Positions 58,294 to 64,000 of a DNA stretch of 64,000 bases are shown one piece after another. The stretch spans positions 13,327,001 through 13,391,000 of the forward strand of contig OX387197.1 of NCBI GenBank assembly GCA_947561715.1, written 5' to 3'. The translations under genes and the position numbers were made by a program. Within the stretch, counting starts at the first letter, position 1. Each line of letters begins with the position of its first letter. The notes below the pieces were generated by a model. That model worked only from the letters and a program-made list of their open reading frames with translations, was not told the DNA's origin and did not search any database. This DNA is from Ascidia mentula (taxonomy: Eukaryota; Chordata; Ascidiacea; Phlebobranchia; Ascidiidae).

Positions 58294-58609
58294 CGTTGAC
58301 ATTCGTTCATAAATGTTTCTGATTGCGGTGACCACAACAAAGCAGCACGCGAACCCCACTTGCAACCATAACATTGAAAACGAACAATGTGTAATGCTAT
58401 AATAATAAAAAAATTCAGCTTACCTCTCAGAATAGAAATACATGCAGTGTTTACCCGCAAGCAAGATAAAAGATTCCAATACAAGTTCTTTTAATGAAAG
58501 AGGTGAACAGAAATACATAGTAGAGCAATGAGAACGAATAAAACTCTGCATCCGGTGTAAATTTTCCGATATGCCCACACACTTCCCGAAGTATTTGTTT
58601 TTTTCCCTG
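58294..58609. other. Spacer between the solo LTR and the next repeats
   Basis: Besides the short open frame next to the LTR (see 57042-57687), nothing recognisable. Confidence 0.4.
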
Positions 58610-59015
58610 AGCGAGTTTAAGCGAATAGGCGGTTAGTTCCCAGCACCAAGTGAATAAGCGGGTAGTTGCATGTAATAAAATCTGCTTCGTAATAGAACAA
58701 CAAAATCCTCCAGCTACATTAGTTATAGGCTAGTTTACCTCGTAATAGAACACCGTAAAGAAAGTCCCCCGCGAACAGAGTGTGGTTGAAAAATAAGTTC
58801 CCAGCAAGCGAATGGTAGGTATAGCTGCATGTGCTATAATCCCAACTTCATTATAGAACAACGAAAGAATAGTCTTCCAGCCAATAGAGGGTAGTTGCTA
58901 ACGACAGTGCCCTAGTTAAAAGCGGGTAGTTCAAAAAGAAAGCTCCCAGCTTGCGAATAACGGGTAGCTGCATGTGTTATATGGTCTAGTTCGTAACGGA
59001 ACAACGACAAACTGA
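58610..59015 (+). repeat. Degenerate tandem repeat, three units of about 150 bp
   Basis: GTTCCCAGCA...GCGAATA..GGTAG.TGCATGT followed by CGTAATAGAACAACGAAA recurs near 58636, 58797 and 58943. Units are 70-80 percent alike by eye. No link to the other arrays was seen. Confidence 0.6.
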
Positions 59016-59394
59016 ACAAAATGACCAACCTGATGGAAAACGTATAGCTTTGTACCAAACCAATTTCTTGTTCTGTAAAATAGTTCCAAGCAACAATAAT
59101 AGTCATATTTATATGTTTCCGTGTTTCCATATTAAAACCTAAAATAGGATCGTTTTTCAGTTCATCGTCATCATGTTTATTTTGCGCCGAAGGCTACAAC
59201 GTAAATGAACCAGACAAGCAAACGTTAAAAAAACAATCCTTAGTGAAGTTCCAGTAAACAAGACCAATAATTGCAACTGGAAACGTTAATTTTACATATC
59301 GTTATTGAATTACTGCATTTTATATCTTATACTACCTACAAGTTACCGAATTAAACTCGATCATACGCCGCAGCTAATAAACTTTGTTAACCTA

Positions 59395-60014
59395 CCGTTT
59401 GTGCGGCTTTGAATCTAGGACGGCCTATATTCACATACGACATACATTTTATAATGTTATGCCGACATTATGTCTATAGCTCTTTGTTTCAATGAAATTT
59501 ATTTTTACTCGCTCTGTCGTACTAATACGTTTTAAAGCACACATTTATCAGCGTATCTGACAATTTTGAAGGACAGCTTTGTTGACAAGTATTGTTGTAT
59601 GGTACTTTGCTTTGCTTTTAACATTTACGTGCGGCTTACATTCGAGGACGGCTTGTAATAATTTTGTAACACCGTCACATACGGCTTACAATCGAGGGCT
59701 GCTTACATTCTAGGCAGGCCTACAATCTCAATTTTTTAATATTTGAAGTCGTATATGCAAAATAGTATTTTACTTTTTATAATTAGGTGCCATTTTAATT
59801 TTTAACCTGAAATAAATACTTGATAAAGTTTAATCCTGTCTGAATAAAACGTTTTTACTACATAAGACCAGAGGTGGTCAGCTTGTCAGCGAATGAGATC
59901 TACAAAAAAACTTCTGAAATAAACACGATCGACTCATATGCGAATAATGTCAAATAGGAGGGACGATTTTTCGACTCATATACGCAGTATTGTCAAATAG
60001 GAGGGACGATTTTT
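59395..60014. repeat. Short repeated motifs
   Basis: The words GTGCGGCTT.C.ATC.AGGACGGC recur near 59400, 59630, 59685 and 59700, the look of a decayed MITE. A tandem pair of about 50 bp (CGACTCATATRCG...GTCAAATAGGAGGGACGATTTTT) lies at 59930-60014. No gene. Confidence 0.45.
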
Positions 60015-62740
60015 TTAAGAATATACCCTATATTTACGTAAATGTATTTTTGTGCGTAAATGTATGAGGACGAGTTTTGCAGACTGCTGACGTGCGTGTC
60101 TACGGCAATCGTTATTGCATTGAAAGGCAGCTTGTGTAGTTGTGTTACGTTACCTAAAGATTGATGTGCATATTTAGCAATAAACCTTCTACGGAGGGTA
60201 CGTTACGTCGGGTATTAGATTTTATTGGGAACGAAATAAGATTAAATGTGTATTGCCTGTTGGTCTGCAATTGTAAACATCAAGGATCCTTTGAGAAATC
60301 TTGGCTACAAACGTCGGAACATTATCGAAAATTACCCGGTAATGAGCATGTTGTTTTTGTTTCTACTCTTTCAAGCAAACGCCTAGCCCTTAGTGGTTAT
60401 GTAATACTAACCATTTATGTTTTTTATGACGTTTGTTGCTGTAGGATAACGAAACATTTTTTTTGCTCTCATTGCCACAAAATCACATCCCCGTCTACTC
60501 TTTAAGACGTTTTCTTGTGGCGTATGTATTTTTTTACGAGGGGATAAGTCTCGTGCATAAACCACCTGCTGTTTGCTTACCGTTTATGAGAGGCCAAAGT
60601 TTTTTCTGTTGACCCAAGAATTATGAGCCAATTACTTTTTGAAGGCCATACATTTCAGCCCTTACTTTTTGTACGCGCTTTAGTCGCATTGATGCAGGTC
60701 GTTTTGTCTGATGATACACACCTATGCTGTTCCGATATATAATTTTACCGACCCAAGAGAAAATGTAAGCATTTCTTACGCACAGTCCCATGCGAAGAAA
60801 TTAGTGGTTACTGTTGACTCGTAATCTTCGTTTTGGCTTGTCACAGTATGCAATTGTCATAAAGAGTGTTGTTAACTTTTGTGTATCCAAATTAACCTAA
60901 AAGGAATGCGATTTGTGCTCTCTCGCCAATTCCAACGCCTTTGTTTTGTACTGGTACCGCTTTGTAAGTTTTTGTACATATATGACGTCAGCAACATTCA
61001 CCCCGTTTGGCCGCGTCGAGGGATTGAAAGCTGAAGATGGAAATGAGGTTCCTGAAGTTCCTCATTAGATGTACAACATTCAAACTTTGTGTAACACGTA
61101 CACATTAGCCTTCAACATCGTTGATCGCGCCATTACGTCAATGAGAGGTGACCTCAATGAGAGGTGACGTACGCGAAGTAATCGAATTGCACAATTTAAC
61201 ACAAAAATGACGTTTAATCACAAAGTTTCGCTGTACCACCATTGGATTTACTCGAACTGAATCATTGAAATTGCATCTTTTATTGTGAGTACTCGAATGC
61301 TTTACTAATTTTAATACAACCCAGTAATTACTAATTGCACAGTGTTGGAGTCTTTTTGGAGTCATAGTTAGGTTTTGTGTTATCACTGAGTAAACATAAC
61401 ATAAATCCTACACCAGCTAAACATCTATTACACACTTGCCAACAAACCTACACGTAAGGGGCTATTTAACTTTCGTGTAAAGTTTCAGGTTCGAAGTGTA
61501 GCTGAGATATTTTTGAGTGTGGCGCTAAAAGACCTCATTTTATTTTATTGGTCGCCAAGGTGATATTTGACACGCAACATTTTTTTCAAAAAACGCTTTG
61601 CATCAATAAGCAACAATTCGATTTAAGTTTTACCAAAACATTCATATTTGAACAAAGTTTTATTGAATCGGAACGAGGGTGTTACGGATTAAAGTCAATA
61701 AATCAGCCTGTAGACTTGCAACGGAGTCATAAATTACAAGTTGATCACTGATTACACCTCAAAACCACAAAATGCCAATTAAACAAAATTGGAACAAAAA
61801 CGTGTTCACGTAATTCATCATTGAAAAATAAGCCATCAAATGCCCTACGCCAATTTTTGAACATTTTATCACTAAGCACCTTCCTTGCTAATATAAAATT
61901 TCCAACGTATATATTGGAGTTCGATTGATGCCTTACAATTTGACAAAACGATAAAATTTTCAACTGCATCGTCAAATTCTGTAATTTTTGCGCACCTAAA
62001 AAATATATTTACCGAAAACAAATCTTTTAGAATTTTTGCAAAACTACCTGGGTTGCGGACACATCCTCCGGAATATCCGCTCGCGGACACCAACCGATGT
62101 TAAAGAAATTCTTTGTTTGTGCTGGGGGGGTTAACGACGTATTGCATTTTGTAGCACGAAAATAGTTCGTTGTTCAGTTTGGGAGAAACGACAATGCTTA
62201 TGTAAGGTGGAAGAAGACAGTTTAGTACCTGTGCGTCCAGTCATGTGGTTTGAATACAAGCTATGAGTCCCCAAAATAATAATCGGCACCTTGTTCTACG
62301 TGCCCTGGGCTACATTTGATTCATGTGAAAAAATTCGTCCGCTCGGAACATTTACAAATGTTATTAAACATTTCGCTGCCCCTTTAAACTTATCATTGTG
62401 CTGTAACTGTGTAGTATGTGGTTCGGCGCCAGTCCATTGTTGCAACATAGAAATACGACTGTCCGATGTATTGAATTTTATAATTGATCGTTTCGCAATA
62501 TGTAATTTTGTGCAGTGGTGCGTGATATAATTTTGTTTTGTTTTTTTATTTCGACGATATGATAACTGTCTTTTTTTCGAGTGGTTGAAATTAAAACTTT
62601 GTTTGGTAAGTAGGTAGGTATCTATGAGGTATATAGTTTGTTGGTGCCACTGTCTTGTCTTAGATTTGTGCTTTCTGGACAGACTTGTGGGGATAGCATT
62701 TTATTTCGAAACAAGTTTTTAGTGTTTGTTGTAGGGATGT
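60015..62740. other. Unassigned region
   Basis: About 2.7 kb without a gene I can support. A 114-codon frame at 60161-60505 has no protein-like pattern. A short direct repeat (TCAATGAGAGGTGAC twice) lies at 61138-61167. Confidence 0.45.
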
Positions 62741-62749
62741 GCCAGATGG

Positions 62750-62832
62750 ACAAGGATTCGGGTTCGTGCGAACACTGCGAACCCGAATAAATAGGAGACA
62801 TTATTCGCACGAACCCGAATATATTCGTATCA
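62750..62832. repeat. Short hairpin-forming repeat
   Basis: GATTCGGGTTCGTGCGAA on the left faces TTCGCACGAACCCGAATA on the right around a loop of about 45 bp, with a partial third copy (GCGAACCCGAATA) in between. Probably a small MITE relic. Confidence 0.55.
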
Positions 62833-63139
62833 CAGACCATAGTAACACACACTGGCATACAACAGCGATGGAATTGGGCTGTATGCTGTACTTAATAATG
62901 AAACCTATTTTAGGGTTAGGAGGGTTATAGTTAAAGTGAATAGTAACTAACCCTAAAACAGTTTGGTTTCAGCTCAGTGTGTATTGAACCATGGTGCATA
63001 AGTGTAAAACTACTGGGTTGTTATTTCATTGCTGTTGTGCCGTTTGGCATCGAATGTCCTTTTGCGAGAACTGCTAATAGAACGGGAGTCTTTTCAATAG
63101 CGTGTAACAGTGCCCAATAATGCCACATTGCCGTCATTT

Positions 63140-63232
63140 TTTGGCTGGACGTCGCAGTATGAGATCATCTTTGTTGTGACATAATGTGGGGTTTCCCCGA
63201 TATCTGAACATAGTTAGTTTGATTCCGCTCTG
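63140..63232 (-). repeat. Relic of one end of a P-type element
   Basis: The stretch GTGACATAATGTGGGGTTTC and TGATTCCGCTCTGGACCCC follows the right terminus of P (51640-51722) with substitutions. No arm or partner end is present. It shows P-type ends elsewhere in the same 64 kb. Confidence 0.65.
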
Positions 63233-63488
63233 GACCCCTTGCCTGTTTTTATTCAACAACAAAAAACTTTTGTTAGGCTTCAATTTTTTATGTGTACACA
63301 AGATCTTAATTTTTCTTATCTCATTTTTATGTGACAAAATCAAAACTTGACATCACAGCTGTCAAGTAAAACTAACTGTATCTATTGGGTTTTCAATCAG
63401 TGGGAGTGAACACATTAGCTCTCACTGGAAAACTTTATTTGTTGCCATAGGGAGACAGATTGAATTTAACTTTGCTTCTGCAGTCAAC

Positions 63489-64000
63489 ATGGATGTTGGG
63501 TAAGTGAGGGAAATGCATAAATGTATACAATTTTGTTAATTTACCTACATTGGCAACAGGCATTCTATATTTAATCTTTTGTAGGGATGGAATAACTGTT
63601 CAAACAGCAGTGGTGAATGGCAAAACGGCACCAAAGATTATTTTGATGGGACACTCGAACAGAACATCCTATTCAAAAAATAAACCATCTGGGCTTCATG
63701 TTAAGCATTTACAGAAAAACAAAAAAGAAAATCAGCAGAACTCTAATAATAAGCATGATGTTCAGGCAGGTAAACAAAAAGAAAAAAGAAGAGGTTTGCG
63801 ACATGTAGACATAGTCGACAAATCTTTATCACCACTAGCACATACTGAAGCTTCATCTTATGAGAAACCCAAAGCTTTAAAACAAAGCAAATTGAAAATA
63901 TCTTCTGACGGACCACAGCATAAACCAAACCATGCAACCATAGAGGTTGACACTCACTATGTTACGTTGACTCAAGACCAGCTTAACAGCATACTGAACT
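63489..64000 (+). CDS. CCDC66: CCDC66-like protein, N-terminal exons (runs off the right edge)
   Basis: In vertebrates CCDC66 is a coiled-coil, microtubule-associated protein of centriolar satellites and cilia. Exon 1 coding part 63489-63499 (ATG in AACATGG) ends in a GTAAGT donor. Exon 2 starts at 63585 after TCTTTTGTAG and continues to the edge; the split Gly codon joins in phase. The protein begins MDVGDGITVQTAVVNGKTAP, against MNLGDGL...LDGKT as I recall the vertebrate protein. About 130 residues on it has HYVTLTQDQLNSIL, matching the conserved LTQDQLQQIL segment. Between them is a low-complexity, Lys- and Ser-rich linker, as in the family. The coiled-coil region would lie beyond the window. 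Confidence 0.75.

Noticed and set aside
60161-60505. 114-codon plus-strand frame
   Set aside because: No domain, signal or splice context, and composition like the surrounding DNA.

Overview
The window comes from an animal nuclear genome, most likely an AT-rich, repeat-rich invertebrate. The evidence is split genes with GT-AG introns, three animal gene families (TRPML/mucolipin, sideroflexin-5, CCDC66), Bel/Pao LTR fossils that are typical of metazoans, and many MITE-like elements. I cannot name the species. No rRNA gene, convincing tRNA gene or CRISPR array was seen.

Layout. 1-13.6 kb is a nested stack of fossils. A Bel/Pao element (A, 1-1685) sits in the 5' LTR of a second Bel/Pao element (B, 1686 to about 7335). 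A truncated TIR element of a family I call M (about 7335-13644) follows. It carries a third Bel/Pao element (C, 7477-11451) and a solo LTR of the B type (11796-12689), and these in turn carry three small DNA elements. 15.5-19.3 kb (+) is a TRPML (mucolipin) channel gene. 19.4-26.0 kb (-) is a complete seven-exon sideroflexin-5 gene whose stop codon lies only 102 bp from the TRPML stop. 26.1-38.9 kb is a 12.8-kb TIR transposon of family M. It starts 110 bp upstream of the SFXN5 start codon and carries about 50 near-identical 205-bp units in its left arm but only about four in its right arm. 39.0-43.1 kb is a second complete M element (4.07 kb). Both have perfect 8-bp target-site duplications, and a related unoccupied target for the second one lies at 54.05 kb. 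44.2-53.9 kb is another nest: inverted arrays of about 165-bp repeats (Q), split by a pogo-like element with TA duplication (R), itself split by a 6.4-kb TIR element (P) with 333-bp repeats in both arms. 54-63 kb is mostly unassigned sequence with a Bel/Pao solo LTR (57693-58288) and minor repeats. 63.5 kb to the right edge is the start of a CCDC66-like gene (+).

The main observation is an architecture rather than a gene. M and P, and less clearly Q, are inverted-repeat elements whose arms contain tandem arrays, and the number of units differs between the two arms of one element. In the large M element this has produced a satellite-sized array that is bounded by transposon ends and lies at the 5' end of a housekeeping mitochondrial carrier gene. 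All calls are by eye; no search or alignment program was run.
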